64,000 nucleotides of DNA from an uncultured Eubacteriales bacterium (GTDB lineage: Bacteria; Bacillota; Clostridia; Oscillospirales; Oscillospiraceae): contig CASDSM010000031.1 in the NCBI GenBank assembly GCA_949283375.1, forward strand, positions 1 to 64,000, written 5' to 3'. A program made the translations under genes and the position numbers. Under the pieces are notes generated by a model. It made no database searches. It had not been told where the DNA came from and saw only the letters and a list, made by a program, of their open reading frames with translations. This document shows positions 7,822 through 18,047 of this stretch, piece after piece. Every line of letters starts with the position of its first letter. Position 1 is the stretch's first letter.

Positions 7822-8861
7822 CACTTGTCATAGAGGTGGCAGACCACATAGTGGCCCGGCTCCACCTCGCGCTGGATGGGGGTCTCCTCCCGGCAGCGGG
7901 CGGTGCAGTTGGCGCAGCGGGTGTGGAACTTGCAGCCCTTGGGCGGGTCGGCGGGGGAGGGGATGGACCCCTCGAGGACGATCCGCTTCATCTTCACCGT
8001 CGGGTCGGGGATGGGGATGGCGGAGAAGAGGGCCTTGGTGTACGGGTGCAGGGGGTTGCGGAAGATGTCCTCCGTCGAGCCGTACTCCACCAGGCTGCCG
8101 AGGTACATGACGCCCACCGTGTCCGAGATGTGCTCCACCACCGACAGGTCGTGGGAGATGAAGAGGTAGGTCAGCTTGTACTGCTCCTGGAGCTGCTTGA
8201 GCAGGTTGATGATCTGCGCCTGGATGGACACGTCCAGGGCGGACACCGGCTCGTCGCAGACCACGAATTCGGGGTTGAGGGCGAGGGCGCGGGCGATGCA
8301 GATGCGCTGGCGCTGGCCGCCGGAGAACTCGTGCGGATAGCGGTCCTTGTGGAAGGGCTGCAGGCCGCAGTTGTCCATCACCTGGTCGATGTAGTCGTCA
8401 AACTCCGCCTTGGGGACCAGGCCGTGCTCCCGGACCGCCTCGCCGATGATCTCGCCCACCGGCAGGCGGGGGGAGAGGGAGGAGAAGGGGTCCTGGAAGA
8501 TGATCTGCATCTTGGTGCGCAGCGCGCGCAGCTCCTTCGGGCCGAGGTCGTAGACCTCCTTGCCGTTGAAGAGCACCTGGCCGCCGCTCTTCTCCCCGGC
8601 CAGACGGAGAATGGTGCGTCCGGTGGTGGTCTTGCCGCAGCCGGACTCGCCCACCAGGCCCATCGTGGTGCCCCGCTTGAGGTTGAAGGTGACGCCGTCC
8701 ACCGCCTTCACCCAGCCCACCGTCTTGGTCACCATGCCGCCCTTGATGGGGAAGTACTTCTTGAGCTGGTTGACCATGAGGATGTATTGGGGGTCATACT
8801 GCACGGGGGTATAGGTATCGTCGATGGCGAGCTTCTCATCTCTGATCTTCTGGTTGGCCAT
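7821..8861 (-). CDS. oppF: Oligopeptide ABC transporter ATP-binding protein OppF
   Basis: The 346-residue ATPase has Walker [10 protein letters not shown] (about 71-79), signature FSGGQRQR, Walker B FVVCDEP and the H-loop SHD, then the C-terminal oligopeptide/dipeptide module with the [17 protein letters not shown] segment. A Cys cluster ([14 protein letters not shown]) in this module matches the Fe-S or zinc-type cluster of Opp/Dpp ATPases. With OppD it powers peptide uptake. I chose ATG 8861, one base after the oppD stop, over GTG 8870 because GGCGGG is better spaced. Confidence 0.95.
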   Translation of the reverse strand: MANQKIRDEKLAIDDTYTPVQYDPQYILMVNQLKKYFPIKGGMVTKTVGWVKAVDGVTFNLKRGTTMGLVGESGCGKTTTGRTILRLAGEKSGGQVLFNGKEVYDLGPKELRALRTKMQIIFQDPFSSLSPRLPVGEIIGEAVREHGLVPKAEFDDYIDQVMDNCGLQPFHKDRYPHEFSGGQRQRICIARALALNPEFVVCDEPVSALDVSIQAQIINLLKQLQEQYKLTYLFISHDLSVVEHISDTVGVMYLGSLVEYGSTEDIFRNPLHPYTKALFSAIPIPDPTVKMKRIVLEGSIPSPADPPKGCKFHTRCANCTARCREETPIQREVEPGHYVVCHLYDK

Positions 8862-8862
8862 C

Positions 8863-10014
8863 TTATTCACCCGCCTTTCCGTTTGCGTAGTAGCGGTAGC
8901 AGCTCACCTTGTGGGTGGGCGAGAGGCTGATCTCGCAGGGGTAGTCCCCGTCGCAGGCGGCCACGCACATCTCGCAGCGGTCCTTGAAGTAGCAGTAGTT
9001 GGGCATGTTGATGGGGTTGGGCACCTTGCCGGGGATGGCGTAGAGCTCGTCCACCTTCTTGCCCACCACGGGCTTGGAGGCCATCAGGCCGATCGTGTAG
9101 GGGTGCGCGGGATGGGCGAAGATCTCCTCCACGGTGCCCTTCTCCACCACGCGGCCGGCGTACATGACCACGACATAGTCCGCCATCTCCGCGATCACGC
9201 CGAGGTCATGGGTGATGAACATGATGGAGGAGTTGATCTTGTCCTTCAGATTGCGCAGCAGGTCGAGCACCTGGGCCTGGATGGTCACATCCAGGGCGGT
9301 GGTGGGCTCGTCTGCGATGATGAGCTTGGGGTTGCAGGCCAGGGCCATGGCGATCATGACGCGCTGGCGCATACCGCCGGAGAGCTCGTGGGGGAACATC
9401 CGGTACACGCCCTCGCTGTTGGCGATGCCCACCATCTCCAGCAGCTCGATGGTGCGGGCCTTCACGTCCTCCCTGCTCTTGCCCTCGCCGTCGTGCAGGG
9501 CGATCACCTCGTCCACCTGGTCGCCGATGCGGAAGACGGGGTTGAGCGCCGTCATCGGCTCCTGGAAGATCATGGAGACGTAGTTGCCGCGCAGGTGCTG
9601 CATCCGCTCGGCGGGGGTCTTGGCGATGTCGTAGGCCTTGTCGCCCAGATTCAGGCGGATCTCACCCTGGACGATCTGCCCCTGCGGCCGCTGGAGCAGC
9701 TGCATGAGCGAGAGGCTGGTGACCGACTTGCCGCAGCCGGACTCGCCCACCACGCCCACCGTCTTGCCGGTGGGGACCTCGAAGGTGACCCCGTCCACGC
9801 TCTTGACGGTGCCGGCGTCGGTGAAGAAGTAGGTGTGGAGGTTGTCAAACTCCACGGCGTTGTTCGGGTCGTGCATCTGGGTGAGATACTCCGACTCGGG
9901 GACCTTTTTGCGCTTGCGCTTTTTCTCCAGCGCCGCGGTGATCCGGCGGTTCTCCTTGGAGATGCGCCGGGACTCCCTGGCGGAGAGATAGCCTTCCGCT
10001 TGTTTCTTTGCCAT
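8863..10014 (-). CDS. oppD: Oligopeptide ABC transporter ATP-binding protein OppD
   Basis: The 383-residue ATPase has Walker A GESGCGKS (90-97), signature LSGGMRQR, Walker B LIIADEP and the switch histidine in FITHDLG, plus the C-terminal peptide-transporter module with Cys residues (CYFKDRCEMCVAAC). An unusually basic N-terminal extension of about 50 residues precedes the first beta strand and is not part of the ABC fold. It partners OppF beneath the OppB/OppC permease. Confidence 0.95.
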   Translation of the reverse strand: MAKKQAEGYLSARESRRISKENRRITAALEKKRKRKKVPESEYLTQMHDPNNAVEFDNLHTYFFTDAGTVKSVDGVTFEVPTGKTVGVVGESGCGKSVTSLSLMQLLQRPQGQIVQGEIRLNLGDKAYDIAKTPAERMQHLRGNYVSMIFQEPMTALNPVFRIGDQVDEVIALHDGEGKSREDVKARTIELLEMVGIANSEGVYRMFPHELSGGMRQRVMIAMALACNPKLIIADEPTTALDVTIQAQVLDLLRNLKDKINSSIMFITHDLGVIAEMADYVVVMYAGRVVEKGTVEEIFAHPAHPYTIGLMASKPVVGKKVDELYAIPGKVPNPINMPNYCYFKDRCEMCVAACDGDYPCEISLSPTHKVSCYRYYANGKAGE

Positions 10015-10026
10015 ACGCGCTCCTCC

Positions 10027-11565
10027 TCAGCGTTTCATCTTGGGGTCAAAGGCGTCCCGCAGGCCGTCTCCCACGAAGTTGAAGCCGAGCACCGCGATCA
10101 GCAGGCAGATGCCGGCCGGGATCCAGATGAACCAGTAGTTGGTCATGACATAGGAGTTGTTCACATCGCTGATGATATTGCCCCAGGAGGCGAAGGGGAA
10201 CTTGACGCCCAGGCCGAGGAAGGAGAGCGTCGCCTCCGTGATGATGGTGCTGCCCAGGCCCATCGTGCAGGTGACGATGAGCTGCGGGATGACGTTGGGG
10301 ATCAGGTGGCGGAAGATCCGGCGGGAGGTGCGGATGCCGCAGGCCTCCGTGGCGGTCATGAACTCCTGCTCGCGCAGGGAGAGGATCTGCCCGCGCACCA
10401 GCCGGGCCACGCCGGGCCAGCCGAGGAAGCCGAGGATGAGCATCAGGTAGAACATGCGCAGCGTCGGGTCCATCTGCATCGCGTCCATCGCCGCGCCGAT
10501 GATGATGATGATGGGCATGGAGGGCACGCAGTAGAACACGTCCACCACGCGCATGATGAGGTTGTCGATCCAGCCGCCGAAGTAGCCGGAGACGCCGCCG
10601 AGGATGACGCCGATCACCGTCTCAATGATGACGACCACGAAGCCGATGATGAGCGACACCCGGCCGCCGTACATCAGGCGGGTGAGCATGTCCATGCCGT
10701 TGCCGTCGGTGCCCAGCGGGTGGGCCAGGGAGGGGGCGGAGTACATGTCATAGACGTAGGTGAGCGTCTCCTGCTGGACGGACCAGACCAGCTTGCTCGC
10801 GTCGTAGACGATGGTGTAGTTGTTCTCCGTGCCGTCCTCGCCGGTGTAGGCGAACTCCGCGGCGCCGTCGTTGATGGCCTCCTCCAGCCGCTCCTTGAAG
10901 TCGCGGGAGATGAAGGTGCCGCTCACCTGGGACTGGACGACGAAGCGGCTGATGTAGCCCACCACCTCGCTGCTCTGGAGGATGTTGCCGTCCGCGTCCA
11001 GGGTGTAGTCCGTGCCATCGGCGGTGAAGGCGGTCTCGCCGTTCGTGTAGGCCACCAGCGCGCCGTACTTCACGGCAAAGGCGGGCTCCACGCCGTTGTC
11101 CGGGGCGTTGACGATGTCTTTGTAGGCGATGGCGAGCAGGGTGTCGCCGGTGTAGACGGCGTAGAAGTCCGTCCCCTCCTCCGCCACGCGGTAGGTCACG
11201 TCGCGGTAGGTGAACTCCTCCTGACCGGTGGTCTGGGCCAGCAGGAACTGGGCCTGGGCGGCGGAGCCGAACTCCTGCCCGTCCGCCACGGCATAGCGGA
11301 AGTCGTCGTTGCGGGTGACGGCGACATACTCCTTGGACATCGCCTCATAGGTGTAGAACTGCTCGGCCTGCCCGTAGGGGCTCACCACGCCGCCGATGAA
11401 GGAGAAGATGAACATGGCCGCCAGCATGACCAGCCCGAGCACGGCCAGCCGGTTGCGGAAGAAGCGCTTGGCCACCAGCGCGCCGGGGGAGAGGACCTTC
11501 ACCCGGCGGTCATCGTTGAGGGAGTACTGCTCCTTGGTTTTCTTTTCTGCCCGATTGTCTCGCAT
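10027..11565 (-). CDS. oppC: Oligopeptide ABC transporter permease OppC with a large extracytoplasmic insertion
   Basis: The 512-residue permease is about 200 residues longer than a usual OppC. The first membrane helix (about 38-62, LAVLGLVMLAAMFIFSFIGG) is followed by a hydrophilic, Asp/Thr/Tyr-rich region (about 65-265) before the conserved core resumes at HPLGTDGNGMDMLTRLMYGGRVSLIIG. The core then carries the remaining helices and the EAA loop (TEACGIRTSRRIFRHLIPN) that contacts OppD/F. The insert must lie outside the membrane and could help dock the enlarged OppA. The order oppA-B-C-D-F is standard. Confidence 0.93.
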   Translation of the reverse strand: MRDNRAEKKTKEQYSLNDDRRVKVLSPGALVAKRFFRNRLAVLGLVMLAAMFIFSFIGGVVSPYGQAEQFYTYEAMSKEYVAVTRNDDFRYAVADGQEFGSAAQAQFLLAQTTGQEEFTYRDVTYRVAEEGTDFYAVYTGDTLLAIAYKDIVNAPDNGVEPAFAVKYGALVAYTNGETAFTADGTDYTLDADGNILQSSEVVGYISRFVVQSQVSGTFISRDFKERLEEAINDGAAEFAYTGEDGTENNYTIVYDASKLVWSVQQETLTYVYDMYSAPSLAHPLGTDGNGMDMLTRLMYGGRVSLIIGFVVVIIETVIGVILGGVSGYFGGWIDNLIMRVVDVFYCVPSMPIIIIIGAAMDAMQMDPTLRMFYLMLILGFLGWPGVARLVRGQILSLREQEFMTATEACGIRTSRRIFRHLIPNVIPQLIVTCTMGLGSTIITEATLSFLGLGVKFPFASWGNIISDVNNSYVMTNYWFIWIPAGICLLIAVLGFNFVGDGLRDAFDPKMKR

Positions 11566-11580
11566 GACTGTCCGCCCCCT

Positions 11581-12567
11581 TTACGCGATGCGCACGCGGG
11601 GGTCTACCACCGCGTACAGGATGTCGGAGATCAGGTTCCCCAGCAGGGTCAGGATCGCCAGGAAGGAGAGGTAGAACATGGAGAACGGGATGTCGCCCGC
11701 CACCATGCTCTGGTAGGAGGTGTAGCCGATGCCGGGGATGGCAAACAGCGTCTCCGTGATGAGCGCGCCGGAGAAGAGGCCGGGCAGGCTGCCGCCCACG
11801 ATGGTCACCAGCGGGATGAGGGTGTTGCGGAAGGCGTGGTGATAGATCACCTTGCGCTCGCTCAGGCCCTTGGCCCGGGCGGTGCGGATATAGTCGCTGT
11901 TGAGCACCTCGAGCATGTTCGTGCGGGTATAGCGCATGAGCGAGCCGACCGAGACGATCACCAGCGTCACAATGGGCAGGACGAGGTGATTGGCGATGTC
12001 GAGCATCTGCCCCGTCGCATCGAGCAGGGCGTGGTTGCGCCCCACCAGGCCGGAGACGTCAAACCATCCGAGCTTGACGGAGAAGACCAGCTTGAGCAGG
12101 GTGGCGAAGAAGAAGGTGGGCAGCGAGATGCCGACCAGGGCGCTGGCGGTGATGATGTAGTCCGCCTTGGAGTACTGCTTCGTCGCGGCGATGATGCCGA
12201 GCGGGATGGCGATGATGAGCTCGAAGACCAGCGCGATGGCGCCCATGATGAAGGACAGCCAGATGACCTCCTGGAACTTCTCGATGACCGGCACATTGAA
12301 GCGCCAGCTGTCGCCGAAGTTGCCGGTGAGCAGGTTCTTGAGCTGCACGAAGTAGCCGGGGATGGGGTGCAGGTCCAGGCCGTACTGCACGTTGAGCTGG
12401 GCGACCCACTCCTCATACGGCTTGGAGCCGGGGGCGGTGGCCAGCTGCATCGCCATCGTCTCCACATAGGACGAGGGCAGGCAGCGCAGCAGCATGTAGA
12501 TGATAAAGGTGACAAAAAACAGGATGACGACAGAGAGAAGCAGGCGCTTCAGGATAAATTTTTTCAT
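11581..12567 (-). CDS. oppB: Oligopeptide ABC transporter permease OppB
   Basis: The 328-residue permease has six predicted helices, the extracytoplasmic P-loop-like region and the EAA motif RTARAKGLSERKVIYHHAFRNTLIP. Start is ATG 12567, with GGAGGAG 6 bases upstream and the membrane helix beginning at once (MKKFILKRLLLSVVILFF). Upstream in-frame codons lack a site. OppC follows 15 bases downstream. Confidence 0.95.
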   Translation of the reverse strand: MKKFILKRLLLSVVILFFVTFIIYMLLRCLPSSYVETMAMQLATAPGSKPYEEWVAQLNVQYGLDLHPIPGYFVQLKNLLTGNFGDSWRFNVPVIEKFQEVIWLSFIMGAIALVFELIIAIPLGIIAATKQYSKADYIITASALVGISLPTFFFATLLKLVFSVKLGWFDVSGLVGRNHALLDATGQMLDIANHLVLPIVTLVIVSVGSLMRYTRTNMLEVLNSDYIRTARAKGLSERKVIYHHAFRNTLIPLVTIVGGSLPGLFSGALITETLFAIPGIGYTSYQSMVAGDIPFSMFYLSFLAILTLLGNLISDILYAVVDPRVRIA

Positions 12568-12685
12568 TTGGACTCCTCCAGATTCCCTTTTTTCCGGGAT
12601 GATTTCGGGCACGGCCTGCCGTCAGGCAAGCAACCACCCCCGCGCTCGGCCGGGGTGTTTCCTTGCCGGGCGGAGGAAACGCGGC

Positions 12686-12726
12686 AGGGGTCCCGCCGTC
12701 CCCCCAGAGGAGGAGGGGGGACCCCT
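12686..12726 (-). other. Intercistronic GC hairpin between oppA and oppB
   Basis: GGGGT (12687-12691) pairs with ACCCC (12721-12725) and an inner CCCCCC (12700-12705) with GGGGGG (12715-12720). There is no T run after it, so it is more likely a stabilising or attenuating stem that keeps oppA mRNA more abundant than the permease/ATPase part. The rest of 12568-12771 holds only the oppB ribosome binding site. Confidence 0.6.
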
Positions 12727-12771
12727 GTGGTTCCCCGCTGTGCGCAGACAGCGGAGAGGAATGCGGAAGAG

Positions 12772-15183
12772 TTACTTCAGCGACAGCTTCTCGATCTCGT
12801 TGAGCATGTTCCAGTACGGAGTCATGTCGGTGGGCAGGGTGGTGATGTCCACACGCTCGGAGGAGAACAGATAGCACTCAGAGCGCTGGTAGATGGGGAT
12901 CTCCACGCCCCAGTCCATGATGATCTCCATGGCGGCCTTGTACAGGCCCTTGCGGTAGGTCTGGTTGGTGGACATGCGGCCCGCCTCGATCAGCTCGTCG
13001 AGCTCGGCGTCAGAGATCTGATAGTAGTTGGTGGTGCCGTCGGTGTGGTAGAGCTGATACATATCCGGGTCGGTCGCGGCGCCCCAGGCGGCGCACCACA
13101 GCTCGGCGGCGCCGGTCTGATAGGAGGCGTACAGGTCGTTGGCGTTGGCCAGGTCATTCACGTTCAGGGTGATGCCGATGGTCTCCAGCGCGGCCTTGGC
13201 GTTGTTGAGGATCAGGAAGGTGGGGTGGTCGCCCTGACCGCCGCCGCCGATGTTGACCTGATAGTTCAGCTTCGCGCCCTCGGGGGCGGCCACGGCGACG
13301 CCATTCTCAACGGTGAAGCCGGCGGCCTCCAGATAGCCCAGCGCGGCCTGGAGCGCAGCGGCGTAGCGGTCCTCGGTGCTCATGCCGTCGGTGTAGATGG
13401 GGTTGCCCTCCACGTCGACGGAGTAGGCGACCTGATAGCCGTCGTCCGTCACCTGCGGGGCGGCCCAGGAGGTGCTGGAGATGGGGTAGTTGATGACGGA
13501 AGCGGTCTCGCCGTAGTAGGAGTCGATGCCCTCGTCACGATAGACGGCGATGACGGTGGCGAGCGCCTTGCGCAGGTTGCGGGAGGCCTCGGAGGAGGGA
13601 TCGTCGCCCACCTTCACCAGGTTCGGGTTGACGCCCACATAGCCGTAGCCGAGGAAGTCATAGAGGCGGGTGGTGATGACCGCGCCGTCCTGGTCGGAAG
13701 CGCCGTTGATGTCGGCGACCTGGTCGGCCACGTCGTTGGAGTAGCTGGGCTCAGAGATGTCCAGCGTGCCGCTCTGGATACCGGTGACCATATCGGCCTC
13801 GGAGGTCTCCATGTAGCTGAAATAGCGGATCTGCGGCTGGCCGAGGTAGTAGCCCTCGTAGGACTCGAAGGTGACCACGCCGTTGGCATAGTCGGAGTAG
13901 ATGTAGGGGCCGGCGCCCATCGGGGTGCTGGTCTTGGCCTTCACGGTGGACAGGTCGCCCTTGTTGAAGCCGAACATGTTGTTGTCATAGTCATACAGGC
14001 TCTCATCGCCGTAGTAGTGCATCGGGGCGATGGGGAGCTGGAGCTGGTAGACCATCGTCGCGTCGATCTCGGTGGCCACGATGCGCAGGGAGTAGTCGCC
14101 CGTCTTCTGGATGCCGGAGATGCTCGGGGCGGACTCGCCGGTGCTCACGCCGACGGCGTACTCGGCGGGCATGTAGCTCCACAGAGAGCCGCTGGCGGCC
14201 TCGGTGTCGGAGATGGTGGCGTAGTCACCCTCGTAGGCGAGGACGATGTTCTCCCAGTAGTCGGCGATGGTGGGATACTCGCCGGCGGCGAGGTCATAGG
14301 TGGTGCCGGTGGCGGCGCCGGCGAAGAGGCCGTCCTCGGTGAAGGTGCCGAAGCCCCACTCGATCATACCGGCGGCGACCTGCAGGCCCTCGGTGGAGGT
14401 GAGCTCCTCCGCGCTGTAGCCCAGGTCCTCAACGGCGTAGTCGAGGTAGTTGGTCATCACATAGTCCACGATGGACTGGGCGAAGGCGGCGCCGGCGGTG
14501 GGCAGGCCCTCGGACCAGAAGGCGGTCTGGGTGGCCTCGTCCCAGTTGGTGAAGTCGGTGTTGTCCTCACCGGCGGCGATCAGGAGGTTATACAGGGTGT
14601 CCATGCCGGAGCGGTAGGCATCCAGGCCCTCGATCGGGAGGGTGAACATGGTGGCGTTGCCGTCATAGGTGGGGTCGAGGTAGACATAGATGCCGAAGAT
14701 CACGTCGTCGATCGTCGCCGGCACGCCGTCGGAGAAGACGATGTCCTCCCGCATGGTCATGTCATAGTACACGGTGCCGTCCTCGTTCTCGGTGATGACG
14801 AGGTCGCAGGGCCCGTAATAGGTGTAGTCCGTGCCGTTGTAGGAGCGGGTCTCACCCTCGATGCCCTCGAGCACGGGGTTGCCCACGCGGTCGATGGTCA
14901 GGGTGGAGAGCTGGGTCAGGGAGACAACCTTGTTGTCCGCGTTGGAGAGGTAGAAGAAGGGCGAGAACTTGCCCTCCAGGCCCTGCTCGATGGAGACGAC
15001 CAGGGGGGTGGTGTCGTTGGCAGAGCTGCCGGTCTCGCCGGTATCGCCCGTGTCGCCGGTATCGCCGGTCGAGGCGCCGCCGCCGTCCGTGGCAGTGTCA
15101 CTGCCGCCGCCGCACCCTGCCAGCATGCCCAGGCACATCGCCAGGGCGAGCAGCAGAGCGAGCAGTTTCTTGCTGTTTGTCAT
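12772..15183 (-). CDS. oppA: Oligopeptide-binding lipoprotein OppA (enlarged, SBP family 5)
   Basis: The 803-residue lipoprotein begins with a basic signal peptide and the lipobox LAGC (Cys24), followed by a Gly/Ser/Thr/Asp linker with [11 protein letters not shown] repeats. The mature part is a family-5 solute-binding protein ([22 protein letters not shown] region, [43 protein letters not shown]). Family members are usually 520-600 residues, so this protein carries about 200 extra residues, mainly at 120-330. It is the first gene of the operon and delivers peptides to OppBCDF. Start chosen at ATG 15183 because the signal peptide begins there, behind AGGAGGAG. Confidence 0.95.
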   Translation of the reverse strand: MTNSKKLLALLLALAMCLGMLAGCGGGSDTATDGGGASTGDTGDTGDTGETGSSANDTTPLVVSIEQGLEGKFSPFFYLSNADNKVVSLTQLSTLTIDRVGNPVLEGIEGETRSYNGTDYTYYGPCDLVITENEDGTVYYDMTMREDIVFSDGVPATIDDVIFGIYVYLDPTYDGNATMFTLPIEGLDAYRSGMDTLYNLLIAAGEDNTDFTNWDEATQTAFWSEGLPTAGAAFAQSIVDYVMTNYLDYAVEDLGYSAEELTSTEGLQVAAGMIEWGFGTFTEDGLFAGAATGTTYDLAAGEYPTIADYWENIVLAYEGDYATISDTEAASGSLWSYMPAEYAVGVSTGESAPSISGIQKTGDYSLRIVATEIDATMVYQLQLPIAPMHYYGDESLYDYDNNMFGFNKGDLSTVKAKTSTPMGAGPYIYSDYANGVVTFESYEGYYLGQPQIRYFSYMETSEADMVTGIQSGTLDISEPSYSNDVADQVADINGASDQDGAVITTRLYDFLGYGYVGVNPNLVKVGDDPSSEASRNLRKALATVIAVYRDEGIDSYYGETASVINYPISSTSWAAPQVTDDGYQVAYSVDVEGNPIYTDGMSTEDRYAAALQAALGYLEAAGFTVENGVAVAAPEGAKLNYQVNIGGGGQGDHPTFLILNNAKAALETIGITLNVNDLANANDLYASYQTGAAELWCAAWGAATDPDMYQLYHTDGTTNYYQISDAELDELIEAGRMSTNQTYRKGLYKAAMEIIMDWGVEIPIYQRSECYLFSSERVDITTLPTDMTPYWNMLNEIEKLSLK

Positions 15184-15288
15184 GCAAAACTCCTCCTTGA
15201 ATTGGTTTGAACTATGTAAATGGGTCCATCCCATAGTCCACAAAAAAACACATATCTACGGTTTGCCGGCTGCGCTGTATACAGCGCA

Positions 15289-15312
15289 GCAAAAAGCCCA
15301 TGGGCTTTTTGC
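15289..15312 (-). terminator. Palindromic bidirectional terminator
   Basis: A perfect palindrome gives A5-GCC, a CATG loop, then GGC-T5, and lies 27 bases past the stop of the gene at 15339. A second perfect palindrome, TGCGCTGTATACAGCGCA (15271-15288), abuts it on the oppA side and could be an operator upstream of oppA. Confidence 0.75.
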
Positions 15313-15338
15313 TTATGATCTTTGATTGACGGGAGCGC

Positions 15339-15893
15339 TCAGTCCTCCCGCGAGGGGGTCCAGACCACCTTCCTGCCGAGCTGCCGCCAGAGGACAGCGC
15401 CCGACAAAATCAGACCCTGGAGCGCGAGATAGACCGCCGCGCCGATAGGATCGCCCTGAGCCCCGTGCAGGAGCAGGTAGAGCGCCTCACCTCCCAGGGC
15501 GAGGGCGGCGGCGGCGATGGTCAGGGCGGTGCGCAGGGGGAACTGGGCCACCGTGGCCCGGTAGACATAGGCCCGCAGCGGCTCGCCGCCCGCCGCCAGA
15601 CGCCCGAACGCCCAGACGAGGGAGACGGTGGCCGCCAGCGAGGCGGTGTACGGCAGCAGGACATAGGCGCAGCGGTCCAGTCCGGGTACGGAGATGCAGC
15701 CGCAGATCACGGCGGCGGCGGCCATCCCGGCGGCGAGCAGGCCGAAAAAGAACAAACACCTGCGCCGCTGCGCCTCCCTCCCTTGGAAGGCGTAGGTGAC
15801 GCCGGTGTAAACGTATTCCCCGCTGGCAGTGCGGGCGAAGTCGTCCAGGTAGGCCCGGCGTCGTGGCCGCTTGTTTTTATGGGGTCTGTCCAT
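15339..15893 (-). CDS. Uncharacterised membrane protein with four or five helices
   Basis: The 184-residue protein has a basic cytoplasmic N terminus (KNKRPRRR), a Tyr-rich stretch and hydrophobic helices at about 48-66, 76-95, 112-131 and 146-166, with a basic Trp-containing C terminus. I recognise no family. A near-consensus promoter lies about 40 bases upstream, so it is transcribed alone and ends at the palindromic terminator before oppA. Confidence 0.65.
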   Translation of the reverse strand: MDRPHKNKRPRRRAYLDDFARTASGEYVYTGVTYAFQGREAQRRRCLFFFGLLAAGMAAAAVICGCISVPGLDRCAYVLLPYTASLAATVSLVWAFGRLAAGGEPLRAYVYRATVAQFPLRTALTIAAAALALGGEALYLLLHGAQGDPIGAAVYLALQGLILSGAVLWRQLGRKVVWTPSRED

Positions 15894-15932
15894 CCACGCC
15901 TCAGGCCTTCCTGAATCATTTTAATGTATCCC

Positions 15933-15961
15933 ATTATAAAATGAAAATGCGCGCAAGTCAA
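15933..15961 (-). promoter_or_regulatory. Near-consensus promoter of the 15339-15893 gene
   Basis: On the minus strand TTGACT (15961-15956) and TATAAT (15938-15933) have a 17-base spacer. The ATG is about 40 bases downstream. Confidence 0.78.
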
Positions 15962-16070
15962 TGAAGTAACGTGATTTCACACGAAAGAACCCGGAGAAAC
16001 GCGGCCCAATTTCTGGAAAACCGCGCCCCCGGGCACATATTTGTTTGATGAAAGTTATTTGTAAATTATT

Positions 16071-17783
16071 TTAATTCTGGCTGGCAGACCCCTCGTCCAG
16101 CCGGTTCTCCTCCAGCCAGCGGGAGATGGCTCCGCCGACCGAGCGGATGCAGCCGGGCTCGTAGGGGACGCGCAGCCCCGCGTCCTGCACGAGCTGGGCG
16201 AAGGTCTTCGTCCCGCCCGCGTCCACGAAGCCGAGGTAGCGCCGCCAGGCGTCCGCCCGGTCCGCGCGCGAGGCGGTCCAGAACTGGAAAGCCACCGTCT
16301 GGGCCATGCAGTAGTCGATATAGTAGAGGGGATTGAGGTAGATGTGCGTCTGCCGCTGCCAGCCCGCCCCGCGGCCGTAGAAGGGGAGGCGGTCAAAGTC
16401 GATCCAGGGGCGGTATTTTTTCTCCAGGGCCAGCCAGGTCTCGTGGCGCCCGGCGGGGGTGAGGTCAGGGTTCTGATACATCAGGTGCTGGAACTCGTCC
16501 ACCATGCAGCCGTAGGGGAGGAAGATGAGCGCGTCCTCACAGTGGCCCACCTCATACTTCCGGGTGAGCGGGCCGAAGAACCGCTCATGCCAGGGGGCGG
16601 TGAGGAACTCCATCGACATGGAGTGGACCTCGCAGGCCTCGATGGTGGGGTTGCACTGGGCGGAGAGGTAGCCCTGGCGCATCGTGCGGTAGAAGGCGAA
16701 GGCGTGGCCCGCCTCGTGGGTGAGCACGTCCACATCCCCGCTCGTCCCGTTGAAGTTGGAGAAGATGAAGGGGACCTGATAGGACGGCAGGCCGGTGCAG
16801 TAGCCGCCGGGGGCCTTGCCCTCCTTGCTGAGCACGTCGAGCAGCTCGCCGTCCCACAGCGCGGCGGAGAACTCCGCTGTCTCCGGGCTGAGCTCCTGAT
16901 ACATCTGCCGTCCGGCGGCGAGGATCTCCTCCGCCGTGCCCTGAGGGTCGGCGTTCCCGTCGGGGAAGAGGAGGAGGTCGTCGTAATAGCGCAGCTTCTC
17001 CACGCCCAGGCGGCGGCGCTGGGCTTCCTTCACCCCGGCCACGATGGGCACCAGATCGCCGGCGATTTGCGCGCGGAAGGCGGCCACCTCCTCCGGCCCG
17101 TAGCAGTTGCGGCCCAGCCGGTCATAGCCGAGGGGGAGGAAGTTCTCATAGCCCATGTTCCGCGCCTGCTGGGTGCGGTTCTTCACCAGCTTGTCATACA
17201 GCTCGTCGAGCTCCTCCTGATGCTGGTCAAACCACGCGCCCTCCGCCTCGAAGGCGCGGCGGCGCACCGCCCGGTCGGGGCTCTGCTTGTAGGGGCCGAG
17301 CTGGGGCAGGGGGATGGATTTGCCCTCCCACTCCACCAGGGCGGAGGCGTAGAGCTTCTGATACGCGCTCTGGAGCTGGTTCTCCTCCTGCATGAGGGGG
17401 AGATTCACCGGGTCAAAGGCGCGCACGCTGATCTCCAGATCGGTGAAGAGGAGCTTGCCCAGCCGCTCCTCCAGCTCCGGACGGAAGGGGGAGCCGAGCA
17501 GGGCGCGGTTGATGCCGTTGGCCATCTCCTGGATGGCGGGCAGGGCCTGGTCGGCAAAGTCGTTCTCCCGGTCATAGAACTCGTCCCTGGTGTCCACCGT
17601 GTGGCGGATATAGGCCAGGGTGATCTGGGTGCCCACCTCGTCGGAGAGGCGGTCAAACGCGCGGTAGGCCTCCTCCGCCTCCGCGGCGCTCGCGGCGGTC
17701 TCGATGCGCGCGCGCAGGCTGTCGCACTGTGCACGCAGGGCGTCCAGATCGGGCCGCCGGTAAGTCATCTCGCTGAATTTCAT
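16071..17783 (-). CDS. pepF: M3-family oligoendopeptidase (PepF-like zinc peptidase)
   Basis: The 570-residue cytosolic metallopeptidase has the HEAGHAF zinc motif (His356, Glu357, His360), with the third ligand in the IEACEVHSMSMEF segment about 26 residues later, and the M3 helical bowl before it. Such enzymes cleave oligopeptides of roughly 5-20 residues, fitting a partner role to the Opp system encoded next door. A TATACT -10 element lies on the minus strand at 17839-17834. The rest of 17784-18018 shows no gene. Confidence 0.93.
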   Translation of the reverse strand: MKFSEMTYRRPDLDALRAQCDSLRARIETAASAAEAEEAYRAFDRLSDEVGTQITLAYIRHTVDTRDEFYDRENDFADQALPAIQEMANGINRALLGSPFRPELEERLGKLLFTDLEISVRAFDPVNLPLMQEENQLQSAYQKLYASALVEWEGKSIPLPQLGPYKQSPDRAVRRRAFEAEGAWFDQHQEELDELYDKLVKNRTQQARNMGYENFLPLGYDRLGRNCYGPEEVAAFRAQIAGDLVPIVAGVKEAQRRRLGVEKLRYYDDLLLFPDGNADPQGTAEEILAAGRQMYQELSPETAEFSAALWDGELLDVLSKEGKAPGGYCTGLPSYQVPFIFSNFNGTSGDVDVLTHEAGHAFAFYRTMRQGYLSAQCNPTIEACEVHSMSMEFLTAPWHERFFGPLTRKYEVGHCEDALIFLPYGCMVDEFQHLMYQNPDLTPAGRHETWLALEKKYRPWIDFDRLPFYGRGAGWQRQTHIYLNPLYYIDYCMAQTVAFQFWTASRADRADAWRRYLGFVDAGGTKTFAQLVQDAGLRVPYEPGCIRSVGGAISRWLEENRLDEGSASQN

Positions 17784-18018
17784 GGGGTCTCCTTTCCGCC
17801 CCGCCGCAGTCCGGCGGGAGCACTCATTTTGTCAGTATACCACAGACGCGCCGGAAAAGCTACCGCCGCCGCGCGGAGTGCATGTAAGGCAAATATACCT
17901 GACACCATGGATACCCCCGCGCCGCGCGCCCTGACGCCGTTCATTTGACACAATGCACGGCCCGCCGGGCGGGGCGGGTTGACAAACTCTCCAAAATGTG
18001 GACATTTCGAGAGCAGTC

Positions 18019-18047
18019 TTGACAACGCTTCCCCTGACGAGTATAGT
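18019..18047 (+). promoter_or_regulatory. Promoter of the surface-polymer operon
   Basis: TTGACA (18019-18024) and TATAGT (18042-18047) are 17 bases apart. A second TTGACA at 17980 may belong to an overlapping promoter. The start codon is at 18208, leaving a leader of about 150 bases. That leader contains an 8-bp hairpin with a T-rich loop (18095-18102 with 18110-18117) and a GC-rich stem around 18140-18175. Confidence 0.7.

Noticed and set aside
8824-15210. Plus-strand open frame of over 2100 codons
   Set aside because: It runs antisense to the whole oppABCD block and has the His/Gly/Ala/Asp-biased composition of a mirror of GC-rich codons. The minus-strand genes have clear motifs and ribosome binding sites.
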